In this document: positions 52,741 through 61,906 of the stretch, one piece after another
Position numbering within the stretch: position 1 is the first letter of the stretch
How the letters are laid out: each line of letters begins with the position of its first letter
Assembly: GCF_031178445.1 (NCBI RefSeq)
Contig: NZ_JAPSIY010000007.1
Location: 62,001 to 126,000 of the forward strand
DNA from: Microbacterium sp.
Lineage (GTDB): Bacteria; Actinomycetota; Actinomycetes; Actinomycetales; Microbacteriaceae
Length of the DNA stretch: 64,000 nucleotides
Reading direction: 5' to 3'
Position numbers and translations under genes: made by a program
Notes under the pieces: generated by a model
The model's input: the letters and a program-made list of their open reading frames with translations, nothing else
Database searches by the model: none
What the model was told of the DNA's origin: nothing

Positions 52741-53570
52741 AGCGCCTCGATCACTCTGGCCAGCAGGGCCGAGATGACAGGCTCCGCCTCGCGGCCGGCC
52801 TCGATGACCTCCTCGTGGCTGAGCGGGGTCTTCTGGATCCCGGCGGCGAGGTTCGTGATGAGCGAGAAGCCGAGGATCTCCATTCCGGCCTCACGCGCCG
52901 CGATGGCCTCCAGCGCGGTCGACATGCCGACGATGTGTCCGCCGATGGCCTTGGCCATCTGCACCTCTGCCGGGGTCTCGTAGTGCGGGCCCCGGAACTG
53001 GGTGTACACGCCCTCGTCAAGCGTGGCGTCGACGGTCCTGGCGATGTCGCGCAGGCGCTTGGAGTACAGGTCGGTGAGGTCGATGAAGGTGGCGCCCTCG
53101 AGCGGCGAGTCGGCGGTGAGGTTGATGTGGTCGCTGATCAGCACCGGCTGACCCGGCGTCCACGTCTCGCGCACGCCGCCGGCGCCGTTGGTGAGCACCA
53201 TGATCCCGGCACCGGTGGCTGCCGCCGTGCGCACGCTGTGCACGACTCGGCGCACGCCGTGGCCCTCGTAGTAGTGGGTGCGGGCGCCGATGACGAGCAC
53301 GTTCTTGCCGCCGGGGGTGCGGATGCTGCGCAGGGTGCCGACGTGGCCCTCCAGGGCCGGCTTGGAGAACCCGGTGACCTCGGTGGCGGGGATGCTGGCG
53401 ACGGTCTCGCCGATGAGTTCGGCCGCCTTACCCCAGCCGGAGCCGAGGGTCAGGGCGATGTCGTGGTGATCGACCCCTGTCAGCCGCGCGATGTCGGCGG
53501 CGGCTTGCGCTGCGACCTCGAACGGATTCGCGTTCGGGGCGTCGAGGGGGTGCATGGACGTTTCTGGCAT
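52737..53570 (-). CDS. punA: Purine nucleoside phosphorylase
   Basis: A 277-residue trimeric-type (PNP/MTAP) phosphorylase that splits inosine or guanosine into base and ribose 1-phosphate. GSGWGK near residue 43, TNGAGGVRE, the phosphate and purine contacts FRGPHYETPAE and GMSTALEAIAA are in order. The ATG at 53570 lies six bases after TAGAGT (53577-53582 on the minus strand). First gene of the operon with the phosphomutase and the second HPr. Confidence 0.95.
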   Translation of the reverse strand: MPETSMHPLDAPNANPFEVAAQAAADIARLTGVDHHDIALTLGSGWGKAAELIGETVASIPATEVTGFSKPALEGHVGTLRSIRTPGGKNVLVIGARTHYYEGHGVRRVVHSVRTAAATGAGIMVLTNGAGGVRETWTPGQPVLISDHINLTADSPLEGATFIDLTDLYSKRLRDIARTVDATLDEGVYTQFRGPHYETPAEVQMAKAIGGHIVGMSTALEAIAAREAGMEILGFSLITNLAAGIQKTPLSHEEVIEAGREAEPVISALLARVIEAL

Positions 53571-53576
53571 GAGTCC

Positions 53577-53582
53577 ACTCTA
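53577..53582 (-). promoter_or_regulatory. -10 box of the phosphorylase operon, leaderless
   Basis: Minus-strand TAGAGT, six bases before the phosphorylase ATG. Confidence 0.5.
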
Positions 53583-53627
53583 GGAACGTGCAGGTCGCAC
53601 TGCCAGGATTGCGGAAGAATGGAGACC

Positions 53628-55067
53628 ATGTCACAGACTCCCTTCGCGAACAGGCAGAGTGTGGCCGTCCTCGGTGGCGGCCCGGGTGGGTATGAAGCAG
53701 CTCTGGCCGCCGCGCAGCTGGGAGCCGAGGTCACGCTCGTCGAGCGGGTGGGTGTGGGCGGGTCCGCCGTGCTGACCGACGTGGTGCCGTCGAAGAGCCT
53801 GATCGCCACGGCCGACGCCGCCGTCGCGATCTCGGAGGCATCCGACCTGGGTGTGCAGTTCTACGCCAAGGGTGCGAACGGCAAGCCCCTCAAGCCTGAG
53901 ATCGCCATCAACCTCGCCGCCGTCAACAAACGACTGCTCGCCCTCGCCGGCCAGCAGTCGGAGGACATGCGTTCGACGCTGCTCGAAGCGGGTGTGCGCA
54001 TCCTCTCGGGCCACGGCCGTCTCGAGGGACCGAACGCCATCGTCGTCTCGACCTCGCCTGGCGGCACCGACTTCGACCGCGTCGAGGCCGACACAGTCGT
54101 CGTTTCGGTGGGCGCGTCGCCACGTGAACTCGACTCCGCCAAGCCCGACGGCACGCGCATCCTCACCTGGACGCAGCTTTACGACATGAAGCAGCTGCCC
54201 GAACACCTCATCGTGGTCGGGTCGGGCGTGACCGGCGCCGAGTTCGCGTCGGCGTACATGAATCTGGGCGCGAAGGTGACCCTGGTGTCGAGCCGCGACC
54301 AGGTCCTCCCTGGTGAGGACAAGGATGCGGCGAAGGTGCTCGAGAAGGTGTTCAAGCGCGGTGGCATGCAGGTGCTGTCCAAGGCACGGGCCGAGAAGGT
54401 CGAGCGCACCGAAGACGGCGTGAAGGTGAGCCTCGTCGACGGGCGCACGGTCGAGGGCAGCCATTGCCTGATGGCGGTCGGCTCCGTCCCGAACACCCAC
54501 GACATCGGCCTGGAGGAGGCGGGCGTCGAGCTCACCGAGTCGGGGCACGTCCGCGTGAACCGGGTCGCGCGCACCTCGGTGCCCAACGTCTACGCCGTGG
54601 GCGACTGCACGAACTTCTTCCCGCTCGCCTCCGTGGCGTCCATGCAGGGGCGCACCGCGGTCTTCCACGCCCTCGGCGACATCGTGATCCCGCTGGAGCA
54701 GCGCAAGATCACCGCGAACATCTTCACCGCCCCCGAGATCGCCACAGTGGGCCATTCCGAGCAGGACGTCGAGAACGGACTCGCCGACGGAATCGTGCAC
54801 AAGCTGCCACTGGCCGCCAACCCGCGCGCGAAGATGATGGGCATCAAGGACGGCTTCGTGAAGATCATCGCCCGCAAGGGTTCGGGCACGGTGATCGGCG
54901 GGGTGATCGTGGCGCCGAAGGCATCAGAGCTGATCTACCCCCTCGCCGTCGCCGTCGAGCGTCGTCTCACCGTCGATCAGGTGTCGCGCGTGTTCGCCGC
55001 GTACCCCTCGCTGTCGACGAGCATCACCGACGCGAGCCGCGCGATGCACCTGGTGAACATCTCCTGA
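53628..55067 (+). CDS. lpdA: NAD(P)H quinone reductase LpdA-type flavoprotein
   Basis: A 479-residue pyridine-nucleotide disulfide reductase family protein with FAD motif VLGGGPGGYEAAL, NAD motif VVGSGVTGAEFAS and VYAVGDC. The redox-active Cys pair is absent: the site reads GGSAVLTDVVPSK. This matches Mycobacterium LpdA (Rv3303c), which reduces quinones and is not a lipoamide dehydrogenase. The ATG at 53628 is preferred; an in-frame ATG at 53619 has poorer spacing. It is divergent from the phosphorylase operon. Confidence 0.9.
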   Translation: MSQTPFANRQSVAVLGGGPGGYEAALAAAQLGAEVTLVERVGVGGSAVLTDVVPSKSLIATADAAVAISEASDLGVQFYAKGANGKPLKPEIAINLAAVNKRLLALAGQQSEDMRSTLLEAGVRILSGHGRLEGPNAIVVSTSPGGTDFDRVEADTVVVSVGASPRELDSAKPDGTRILTWTQLYDMKQLPEHLIVVGSGVTGAEFASAYMNLGAKVTLVSSRDQVLPGEDKDAAKVLEKVFKRGGMQVLSKARAEKVERTEDGVKVSLVDGRTVEGSHCLMAVGSVPNTHDIGLEEAGVELTESGHVRVNRVARTSVPNVYAVGDCTNFFPLASVASMQGRTAVFHALGDIVIPLEQRKITANIFTAPEIATVGHSEQDVENGLADGIVHKLPLAANPRAKMMGIKDGFVKIIARKGSGTVIGGVIVAPKASELIYPLAVAVERRLTVDQVSRVFAAYPSLSTSITDASRAMHLVNIS

Positions 55068-55083
55068 GATCCGCCTCCGGATA

Positions 55084-55126
55084 CGCGGAAGGCGCGCCCA
55101 CCCGAACGGGGAGCGCGCCTTCCGCG
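55084..55126. terminator. Bidirectional terminator
   Basis: A perfect 14-base-pair stem (55084-55097 with 55113-55126) lies between the converging lpdA and carboxylase genes. Confidence 0.8.
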
Positions 55127-55138
55127 TGTGCGTTCCGG

Positions 55139-56908
55139 TCAGCTGATGGTGAGCAGCTGGTGACCGGCTGAGACCGTCGCACCGGCGTCCGCGTTGATGT
55201 TGCCGATGACGCCGTCCTTGTGCGCCTGGAGGGGCTGCTCCATCTTCATGGCCTCGAGCACGACGACCAGATCGCCCTTGACGACCTGCTGGCCCTCCTC
55301 GACGGCGACCTTGACGACGGTGGCCTGCATGGGCGACTTGACCGCGTCACCCGCGGCGCCTGCATTCGCGACGGTCGCGTGGCTGCGGCGCGACGGCGGC
55401 ACGACGGCCGGCCTGCCGGCAGTGCCCGCGACGGGCGCGGCGACGCGATCGGGAAGGCTGACCTCGAGCCGCTTGCCGCCGACCTCGACGGTCACGGTGT
55501 GCCTGCCCGGCGCCGAGGCCGGATCCTCCAGCTCGCCGTCCCACGCGGGGATGTCGTTGACGAACTCGGTCTCGATCCAGCGGGTGTAAACGCCGAACTC
55601 GCCGTTCTCGGCGGTGAACGCCGGGTCGCGCACGACCTTGCGGTGGAAGGGCAGCACGGTCGGAAGACCCGACACCTCGAACTCGTCGAGGGCGCGACGC
55701 GAGCGCTCCAGCGCCTCGGCGCGGTCACGCCCGGTGATGATGATCTTCGCCAGCAGCGAATCGAACGCACCCGAGACCGCGTCGCCGGCGGTGACGCCGG
55801 AGTCCAGTCGCGTGCCGGGGCCCCCGAACGTCTTGAACACGTGGATCGGGCCGGGCTGGGGGAGGAAGCCGCGACCGGGGTCCTCGCCGTTGATGCGGAA
55901 CTCGATCGAGTGCCCCTGCGGCTGCGGATCGTCGTAGTCGATGATGCCGCCGGCGGCGATGCGGAACTGCTCGCGTACCAGGTCGATGCCGGTGACCTCC
56001 TCGGAGACCGGGTGCTCGACCTGCAGGCGGGTGTTCACCTCGAGGAACGAGACGGTGCCGTCGGCGCCGATGAGGAACTCGCAGGTGCCGGCTCCCACGT
56101 AGCCGACCTCCTTCAGGATGGCCTTCGACGCCTCGTACAGTGCCCGGTTCTGCTCCTCGGTGAGGAACGGAGCCGGTGCCTCCTCCACGAGCTTCTGGTG
56201 GCGGCGCTGCAGCGAGCAGTCGCGGGTCGAGATGACGACCACGTTGCCGGCGGCGTCCGCGAGGCACTGGGTCTCGACGTGACGCGGCTTGTCGAGGTAC
56301 TTCTCGACGAAGCACTCTCCGCGGCCGAACGCCGCGACGGCCTCCCGGGTGGCCGATTCGAACAGCTCGGTGACCTCGTCGAGCTCACGGGCGACCTTCA
56401 GGCCGCGTCCGCCGCCGCCGTACGCGGCCTTGATGGCGATCGGCAGGCCGACCTTCTCGGCGAACGCGACGACCTCTGCGGCATCCGCGACCGGCCCCGG
56501 GGTTCCCGGCGCGAGGGGCGCGCCGACCTTCTCGGCGACGTGGCGCGCGGTCACCTTGTCGCCCAGGGCCTCGATCGCCTCGGGCGAGGGGCCGATCCAG
56601 ATCATGCCGGCACCGATGACCGCACGGGCGAAGTCGGCGTTCTCGGCCAGGAAGCCGTAGCCGGGGTGCACGGCATCGGCGCCCGAGCGACGGGCGACGG
56701 AGAGGATCTTGTCGATCTGCAGGTAGGTGTCGGCGCTGGTGGCGCCGTCGAGGGCGTAGGCCTCGTCCGCGAGTCGCGCGTGCATCGCATCGCGATCCTG
56801 GTCGGCGTACACGGCGACAGAGGAGATCCCGGAATCCCGGGCGGCGCGGATGATGCGTACGGCGATCTCGCCGCGGTTCGCGATGAGCACCTTGGCGATA
56901 TCAGGCAT
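55139..56908 (-). CDS. accA: Acyl-CoA carboxylase biotin carboxylase/BCCP alpha subunit
   Basis: A 589-residue subunit of acetyl/propionyl-CoA carboxylase. Biotin carboxylase (residues 1-450) has [12 protein letters not shown] (ATP grasp) and [15 protein letters not shown]; the C-terminal biotinyl domain has the attachment Lys in EAMKMEQPL. It carboxylates biotin for transfer by the beta subunit encoded at 62.3 kb. The ATG at 56908 lies seven bases after TAGGCT (56916-56921). The usual neighbours pccB and accE are about 5 kb away. Confidence 0.95.
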   Translation of the reverse strand: MPDIAKVLIANRGEIAVRIIRAARDSGISSVAVYADQDRDAMHARLADEAYALDGATSADTYLQIDKILSVARRSGADAVHPGYGFLAENADFARAVIGAGMIWIGPSPEAIEALGDKVTARHVAEKVGAPLAPGTPGPVADAAEVVAFAEKVGLPIAIKAAYGGGGRGLKVARELDEVTELFESATREAVAAFGRGECFVEKYLDKPRHVETQCLADAAGNVVVISTRDCSLQRRHQKLVEEAPAPFLTEEQNRALYEASKAILKEVGYVGAGTCEFLIGADGTVSFLEVNTRLQVEHPVSEEVTGIDLVREQFRIAAGGIIDYDDPQPQGHSIEFRINGEDPGRGFLPQPGPIHVFKTFGGPGTRLDSGVTAGDAVSGAFDSLLAKIIITGRDRAEALERSRRALDEFEVSGLPTVLPFHRKVVRDPAFTAENGEFGVYTRWIETEFVNDIPAWDGELEDPASAPGRHTVTVEVGGKRLEVSLPDRVAAPVAGTAGRPAVVPPSRRSHATVANAGAAGDAVKSPMQATVVKVAVEEGQQVVKGDLVVVLEAMKMEQPLQAHKDGVIGNINADAGATVSAGHQLLTIS

Positions 56909-56915
56909 GACTGTC

Positions 56916-56921
56916 AGCCTA
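56916..56921 (-). promoter_or_regulatory. -10 box of accA, leaderless
   Basis: Minus-strand TAGGCT, seven bases before the accA ATG. Confidence 0.5.
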
Positions 56922-56986
56922 GCGAGTGCGCGCCCGATCTTTTTGACGACTCCCCACAAGAAATCCGCGGAACCGTCGTGCGCGGC

Positions 56987-57661
56987 TCACTGTGCCGTGG
57001 GGGACGCCGCGAGTGCACCGGCGTTCCAGAGGTCCGTCCAGGTCAGGCCCAGCTCGCCCGTCAGGCGCCGCAGGGTCGACAGCGACATGCCGACGACGGT
57101 CGATGGGTCGCCTTCCACCCTGGTGATGAACGCGCCGCCGAGGCTGTCCACGGTGAAGGCGCCTGCGACGTGCAGGGGCTCGCCGCTGGCGATGTAGGTG
57201 TCGAGCTCGGCATCCGTGACGTCGTCGGCGAAGGTCACGGACGCCTCGGCGATCGCGGTGGCCTCCACAGGTTCGGCGTCGGGCCGGATGCGGAAGACGG
57301 AGTGCCCGGAGAACAGTACCCCGGTGGCTCCCCGCATCCGCCGCCACCGTTCGCGGGCGGCGGCGGGCGTGTACGGCTTGCCGTAGACCTGCCCGTCGAG
57401 GGCGAACATGGAGTCGCCTCCGATGACGATCCCGTCGAAGCGCGGATGCTCCGCAGGCAGGCGACGGGCCACGTCGGCGGCTTTCGCCCTGGCGAGCAGC
57501 AGCACGAGCTCTCCAGGCGTCAGCGGCGCGCCGCGCTGCGCTTCGGCGGCCGCGGCGACCGCGTCCTCGTCAACGTCGGGTGCGACGATGAGCGGCTCGA
57601 TCCCGGCCTGCCGCAGCAGCATCAGACGAGCAGGGGACGTGGAGGCCAGGCAGACGCGCAT
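56987..57661 (-). CDS. maf: Maf-family nucleotide pyrophosphatase
   Basis: A 224-residue Maf/HAM1-fold enzyme that hydrolyses noncanonical or pyrimidine nucleoside triphosphates. The N-terminal CLASTSPARLMLL (S-x-S-x-R-R-type loop), the GGDSMFALDGQVYGKP metal/phosphate stretch near residue 80 and the TYIASGEP motif near residue 160 are present. The C-terminus is ordinary. Minus-strand TACCGT (57668-57673) lies six bases before the ATG, consistent with a leaderless message. It precedes accA by 78 bases. Confidence 0.92.
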   Translation of the reverse strand: MRVCLASTSPARLMLLRQAGIEPLIVAPDVDEDAVAAAAEAQRGAPLTPGELVLLLARAKAADVARRLPAEHPRFDGIVIGGDSMFALDGQVYGKPYTPAAARERWRRMRGATGVLFSGHSVFRIRPDAEPVEATAIAEASVTFADDVTDAELDTYIASGEPLHVAGAFTVDSLGGAFITRVEGDPSTVVGMSLSTLRRLTGELGLTWTDLWNAGALAASPTAQ

Positions 57662-57667
57662 GGTTCC

Positions 57668-57673
57668 ACGGTA
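57668..57673 (-). promoter_or_regulatory. -10 box of maf, leaderless
   Basis: Minus-strand TACCGT, six bases before the maf ATG at 57661. Confidence 0.5.
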
Positions 57674-57711
57674 ACCGGGAAGAACGCCACATGATCTGAG
57701 AAGATCGAAGG

Positions 57712-58917
57712 ATGACCTCTTCCGCGGGCGACGTGCTCGATCTCGACATCACCGGCATCGCTCACGGCGGCACCTTCATCGCCCGCCACGAGGGACGCGT
57801 CGTGTTCGTCGCGGACGCGATACCGGGGGAGCGGGTGCGCGCCCGAATCTCGGATGCGGGTAAGGCGTCGTTCTGGCGAGCCGAGACTCTCGAGGTGCTC
57901 GAGGCCTCGCCGCACCGCAGGGAGCACGTCTGGACGGAGGCGGACGTCTCGCGCGCACCGGAAGACCGCGTCGGCGGAGCGGACCTCGGGCACATCGCGC
58001 TCGATGAGCAGCGGGCGCTCAAGCGCCGCGTGCTTCAGGAGGCGCTGGACAAGTTCGCAGGAGCCGGGCTGGATGCTCCGGAGGTGCGGGCGGTGGACGC
58101 CGGCGACGGCACCGGATGGCGCACCAGGGTGTCGCTGCACGTCGACGACGACGGCCGCATCGGCCCGTTCGCCGCGCGCAGCCACCGGGTGATCGACGTC
58201 GCTTCGATGCCCCTCGCGCGTGCCGCGGTCGCCGAGGCAGCCCTTGCGCTGCACGGCCACCGTCCGGGGCGGGTCGACCTGGTGGAGCCGGGGGACGGCA
58301 GGGTGCGTGTCCTGCCTCGTCCCGAGGGGCGCCGCGAGCGACGCCCCCGGCCCGAGGTCGTCTTCGAACGCGTCGGCGACCGGGAGTTCGCGCTCGATGC
58401 CGGCGGCTTCTGGCAGGTGCATCCGCAGGCGGCCTCGACGCTGCACGCCGCGGTCGGGGAAGCGCTCGCGGGCCGGGTCGATCCGGAGTCGACGCATTTC
58501 GACCTGTACGGCGGCGTGGGGCTGTTCGCCTCGACGCTCGCCGAGCACGGCGCGATCGACCTCGTGACGGTCGAGTCGGATCGCCGCGCCACCGAGCATG
58601 CCGCGCGCAACCTCGAGCGCTTCGGCGCGCAGGCGGTCACTGCCCGCGTCGACCGGTTCCTGGACCGTCTTCCCGACGACATCCGCGCCGGAGCTGTCGT
58701 CCTCGATCCGCCTCGAGCGGGCGCGGGACGCGGTGTCGTGGAGTCGATCCATGCGCTCGACCCGCAGGCCGTCGTGTACGTCGCGTGCGATCCGGTGGCG
58801 CTGGCTCGGGATCTGGGCACCTTCCGCGGGCTGGGCTGGGAAGTGGAGTCGCTGCGGGCGTTCGACCTGTTCCCGCACTCGCATCACTTCGAAGCGGTCG
58901 CTCTGCTGGCCCGCTGA
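57712..58917 (+). CDS. TrmA/RlmD-like RNA m5U methyltransferase
   Basis: A 401-residue SAM-dependent RNA methyltransferase. An N-terminal TRAM-like beta barrel covers residues 1-60, the SAM motif is FDLYGGVGLFA (about residue 265), DPPRAG follows, and the catalytic Cys is in YVACDPVALARDL near the end. Iron-sulfur Cys ligands of RlmD are absent, and the catalytic Cys is the only Cys seen. The 23S rRNA or tRNA uridine it modifies cannot be named. It is divergent from maf over 50 bases. Confidence 0.9.
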   Translation: MTSSAGDVLDLDITGIAHGGTFIARHEGRVVFVADAIPGERVRARISDAGKASFWRAETLEVLEASPHRREHVWTEADVSRAPEDRVGGADLGHIALDEQRALKRRVLQEALDKFAGAGLDAPEVRAVDAGDGTGWRTRVSLHVDDDGRIGPFAARSHRVIDVASMPLARAAVAEAALALHGHRPGRVDLVEPGDGRVRVLPRPEGRRERRPRPEVVFERVGDREFALDAGGFWQVHPQAASTLHAAVGEALAGRVDPESTHFDLYGGVGLFASTLAEHGAIDLVTVESDRRATEHAARNLERFGAQAVTARVDRFLDRLPDDIRAGAVVLDPPRAGAGRGVVESIHALDPQAVVYVACDPVALARDLGTFRGLGWEVESLRAFDLFPHSHHFEAVALLAR

Positions 58918-58935
58918 GCCGCGCAGACCACTGGA

Positions 58936-58941
58936 TAAGCT
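58936..58941 (+). promoter_or_regulatory. -10 box of the two-component genes, leaderless
   Basis: TAAGCT lies six bases before the ATG at 58948. Confidence 0.5.
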
Positions 58942-58947
58942 GACACC

Positions 58948-59610
58948 ATGAGCACCGTCGCCCTCATCGACGACCACGAATCGGTCCGCCTCGGCCTGGA
59001 GGCCGCCTGTCTGCGCGACGGCGAGCAGGACGTGGTCTTCTCAGGCGCGACGGTGAAGGAGTACCTCGCGTGGCGCTCCTCGACGGTGGCGCCGCCGGTC
59101 GATGTCGTCGTGCTCGATCTCACCCTCGGCGACGGCACCACGGTGACCGAGAACGTGGCGACCCTCGTCGCCGACGGTGCGAGCGTGGTGATCCACAGCG
59201 TCGCCGACCGCCCGGCCGCGGTGCGAGAGGCGCTGGTCGCAGGGGCGTCCGGTGTGGTTAGCAAGTCATCCGCGCTGGACGACGTCCTCGATGCGATCCG
59301 CACTGTCGCACGCGGTGAGGCGCTGAACAACGTGGAGTGGGCGAGCGCCGTCGACGGCGACCGGGAGTTCGCCGACGCCCAGCTGTCCACCCGTGAGCGC
59401 GAGGTGCTGCGCCTGTACGCCACCGGCCTGCCGCTGAAGGCGGTGGCCGAGCGTCTGGGGGTCGCGTATTCCACCGCCAAGGAGAACATCACCCGCATCC
59501 GCGTGAAGTACGTCGAGGTGGGCCGCCCGGCTCCGACCAAGGTGGATCTGCTGCGGCGCGCCATGGAGGACGGGATCGTCGCCCCGGACGGGGTCACGAG
59601 TGGCGGTTGA
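58948..59610 (+). CDS. LuxR/NarL-family response regulator
   Basis: A 220-residue regulator: receiver domain at residues 1-120 with DDH near residue 9, phosphoacceptor Asp57 (VVLDLTLGDG) and Lys in VVSKSS, then a LuxR HTH (LSTREREVLRLYATGLPLKAVAERLGVAYSTAKENITRI). Its downstream neighbours are two membrane kinase-like proteins in a shared unit. Target genes are unknown. Its stop overlaps the kinase start by 11 bases. Confidence 0.92.
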   Translation: MSTVALIDDHESVRLGLEAACLRDGEQDVVFSGATVKEYLAWRSSTVAPPVDVVVLDLTLGDGTTVTENVATLVADGASVVIHSVADRPAAVREALVAGASGVVSKSSALDDVLDAIRTVARGEALNNVEWASAVDGDREFADAQLSTREREVLRLYATGLPLKAVAERLGVAYSTAKENITRIRVKYVEVGRPAPTKVDLLRRAMEDGIVAPDGVTSGG

Positions 59611-60835
59611 CGCCCGCACCATCCGCGAGGCGTGGGGCAGCATCCCTTCTCCCGGCCTCGTCGGGGCGGGGATGGAGCGATTCACAGGACAGCGCATGGA
59701 GCGCATCCTTGCGATCGTCGCCGCGATCGGCTCCGCCGCGCTCGGCGTGCAGGCGCTGCTGGCGGCGATCACCAGACTGCAGGTGCTCGACGCGCCGCAT
59801 CTGGCCATGATGATCCTGGTCTTCCTGCCGCTGCTGTGGATGATCCTCGCTTGCCTGACCGGGCAGTGGGCGAAGCAGGCGTGCGGTGCGTTCGCGGTCA
59901 TGTACGTGCTGGCGCTGCTGCTGTGGCCGGTGGTGGTCGACCGCACTATCCGCACGCCCGAGAGTCAGCCGTGGATCTTCTTCCTGGTGAACATCGGCGT
60001 GGTCGCTGCCCTGCTGGCGTTCCCCCCGCGACTGCAGTTCGCGTGGGCGATCGGACTGCCCTTCGTCTACGGGTGGGTGCGGCTCGCACAGGGCGATTTC
60101 ACGCAGAGCTTCTGGATCACGACCGCGTTCGACGTGTCGTTCACGCTGATCCTGGGGCTTGTGATCGTCTCACTCGGCTGGATGTTCCGGCAGGTCGCGA
60201 ACGGCGTCGACGATGCGCGTTCGCGTGCGGTGCAGTCGTACGCGTCCGCGGCCGGAGCGACGGCGGCCGAGGAGGAGCGCGTGGCGATGGCGGCGCTCAT
60301 GCACGACAGCGTGCTGGCGGCGTTGATCGCCGCCGAGCGCGCAGACAGCGAACGTGAGAGAACCCTGGCGGTGGCGATGGCCCGCGAAGCGCTCACCCGC
60401 CTCGCGAACACCGAAGCGTCGATCGCGCAGGAGGGCAACGACGAACCGGTGTCCAGAGGGCAGATCGTCGCCGAGCTCCGGCGCACGCTCTCGGAGCATG
60501 GAGCGGATGCGGTCGTGGAGGAGCGGGGTGCGCCTGCCGCCGTGCCGGGCAGGGTGGCGCGCGCCATCGTCCTCGCGGCGCGGCAGGCGATCGGCAACGC
60601 TCTCGCGCACGCCGGCGGGCGCGGCCTGCACGTCGTCGCCGAGTCGGACGCGGCGGACCGCCTCACCGTGATCGTCGTCGACTCCGGGCCCGGTTTCGAT
60701 CCCGATGCGATCGGCGAGGACAGGCTGGGCATTCGCGCGTCGATCGTGGCGCGCATGGCGGCGGTGGCGGGCAGTTCGGAGATCGAGACGGATGCCGAGG
60801 GCACGACGGTGCGGCTCAGCTGGGAGGCGTCATGA
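59600..60835 (+). CDS. Membrane histidine kinase, HisKA_3-like
   Basis: A 411-residue kinase: about six helices in residues 35-195, then a dimerisation segment with EEERVAMAALMHDSVLAALI; His235 is the likely phosphorylation site. A HATPase_c domain (residues 300-410) has the N-box ARQAIGNALAHAGG, the G1 box VVDSGPGFDP and RLGIRASI. It should phosphorylate the preceding LuxR regulator. GTG 59600 begins inside the regulator gene. Its stop overlaps the third gene (ATGA). Confidence 0.88.
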   Translation: MAVDARTIREAWGSIPSPGLVGAGMERFTGQRMERILAIVAAIGSAALGVQALLAAITRLQVLDAPHLAMMILVFLPLLWMILACLTGQWAKQACGAFAVMYVLALLLWPVVVDRTIRTPESQPWIFFLVNIGVVAALLAFPPRLQFAWAIGLPFVYGWVRLAQGDFTQSFWITTAFDVSFTLILGLVIVSLGWMFRQVANGVDDARSRAVQSYASAAGATAAEEERVAMAALMHDSVLAALIAAERADSERERTLAVAMAREALTRLANTEASIAQEGNDEPVSRGQIVAELRRTLSEHGADAVVEERGAPAAVPGRVARAIVLAARQAIGNALAHAGGRGLHVVAESDAADRLTVIVVDSGPGFDPDAIGEDRLGIRASIVARMAAVAGSSEIETDAEGTTVRLSWEAS

Positions 60836-61833
60836 GGCGCACCGTCCGCAGCATGGCCACTGCGCTGGCCCTCGGATTCGCGGTGTACTTCGCCGCGCGG
60901 GCCATCTGGTGGATCGAGCAGCCGGCCGCACCGCTGCTGATGGTCGCGGCCATCGCGCTCTACCTCGGCACGGTGCTGACAGCGGTGCTCGTGGAATCCG
61001 CGAACGCGGTGCGCATGCCACTGTGGCCTGCCATCCTGTCTCTGTTCGCCGGGGCGGTCGTGCCGGCGCTGGTGAGCCTGTCGTTGGAGCCGACGACGCG
61101 CGGAGCGCCGTTCGCCACCTGGTACATCGGGGCGACCGGCCTGCTCGCGGTCGTCTGCATCGTGCGCAGGCGGCTGATCCTCGGCTGGACGATCCTGCTG
61201 ATCCTGGTGGTCGAGGCGTGCGTGTTCATGGGGGTCGGCGAGGCCTTCATGCTCGGACTGGTCGGCTCGATCACGTGGGTGGTGGTGGCGCAGCTGCTGG
61301 TGCTGTTCTGGGATCGCGCGGTGCAGGACACCGAGCGGCTCGCCGACATACAGCGCGCGGTCTCGGCGTGGCATGCGACGCAGCTCGTGCGGCAGCGTGA
61401 GCGGCGGGTTCGCGCGCAGCGGGCGCTCGCCGTGGCGGGGCCGGTGCTGAGCCGTACCGTGGCGGCGCACGGCATGCTCACCGAGCAGGAGCGGCTCGAG
61501 GCACGACTGGCCGAGGGGACGCTGCGGGACGAGCTGCGCGGTGCGCGGCTGCTGAACGACGCCGTGCGCGAGGCGATCAGCGGCGCGCGGGCCAGGGGCA
61601 CTCTCGTGACCGTGTTCGACGAGGGCGGCCTCGACGGCCTCGAGGAGGCGCGGGTGGACGAGATCCGCGATGAGCTGGCCGAGGTGCTGGCGGAGGTGCG
61701 GTCCAACCGAGTGATCGTCAGGGCCGGTCGCGACGAGGTGCTGGCGGTCACGGTCGTGGGGCGTTCGGCCGGTGGCTCCCGCGACGATGATGCGGTGGAG
61801 CTCTGGCACGAGATCCCGCGCGTGGCACGCTGA
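60832..61833 (+). CDS. Membrane kinase-like protein lacking an ATPase domain
   Basis: A 333-residue protein: about six helices in residues 5-160, as in the preceding kinase, then a charged helical segment (residues 175-250, many Arg/Glu pairs) and a small alpha/beta end (GTLVTVFDEGGLDGLEEARV, then VRSNRVIVRAGRD). No H-box or HATPase motifs are visible. It overlaps the kinase by four bases. It may sense the signal or modulate the kinase; I do not recognise a family with confidence. Translation coupling makes it part of the same system. Confidence 0.7.
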   Translation: MRRTVRSMATALALGFAVYFAARAIWWIEQPAAPLLMVAAIALYLGTVLTAVLVESANAVRMPLWPAILSLFAGAVVPALVSLSLEPTTRGAPFATWYIGATGLLAVVCIVRRRLILGWTILLILVVEACVFMGVGEAFMLGLVGSITWVVVAQLLVLFWDRAVQDTERLADIQRAVSAWHATQLVRQRERRVRAQRALAVAGPVLSRTVAAHGMLTEQERLEARLAEGTLRDELRGARLLNDAVREAISGARARGTLVTVFDEGGLDGLEEARVDEIRDELAEVLAEVRSNRVIVRAGRDEVLAVTVVGRSAGGSRDDDAVELWHEIPRVAR

Positions 61834-61873
61834 CCGGACGCGGCGGTCGCCGCATCCGCTGAGGAAGAGAGTG

Positions 61874-61906
61874 GGCGAGGGGCGGCGAAGCCGCCCGCCC
61901 CTCGCC
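61874..61906 (+). terminator. Terminator after the two-component genes
   Basis: GGCGAGGGGCGG (61874-61885) pairs with CCGCCCCTCGCC (61895-61906) across a short GC-rich loop. It lies 40 bases after the last gene of the kinase block. Confidence 0.7.

Noticed and set aside
53628..55067. Annotation as dihydrolipoyl dehydrogenase
   Set aside because: The redox-active Cys pair is absent; LpdA-type quinone reductase fits better.
60067..61809. Minus-strand frame of 580 codons
   Set aside because: Antisense to the kinase and its partner; His/Arg/Gln-rich shadow translation.
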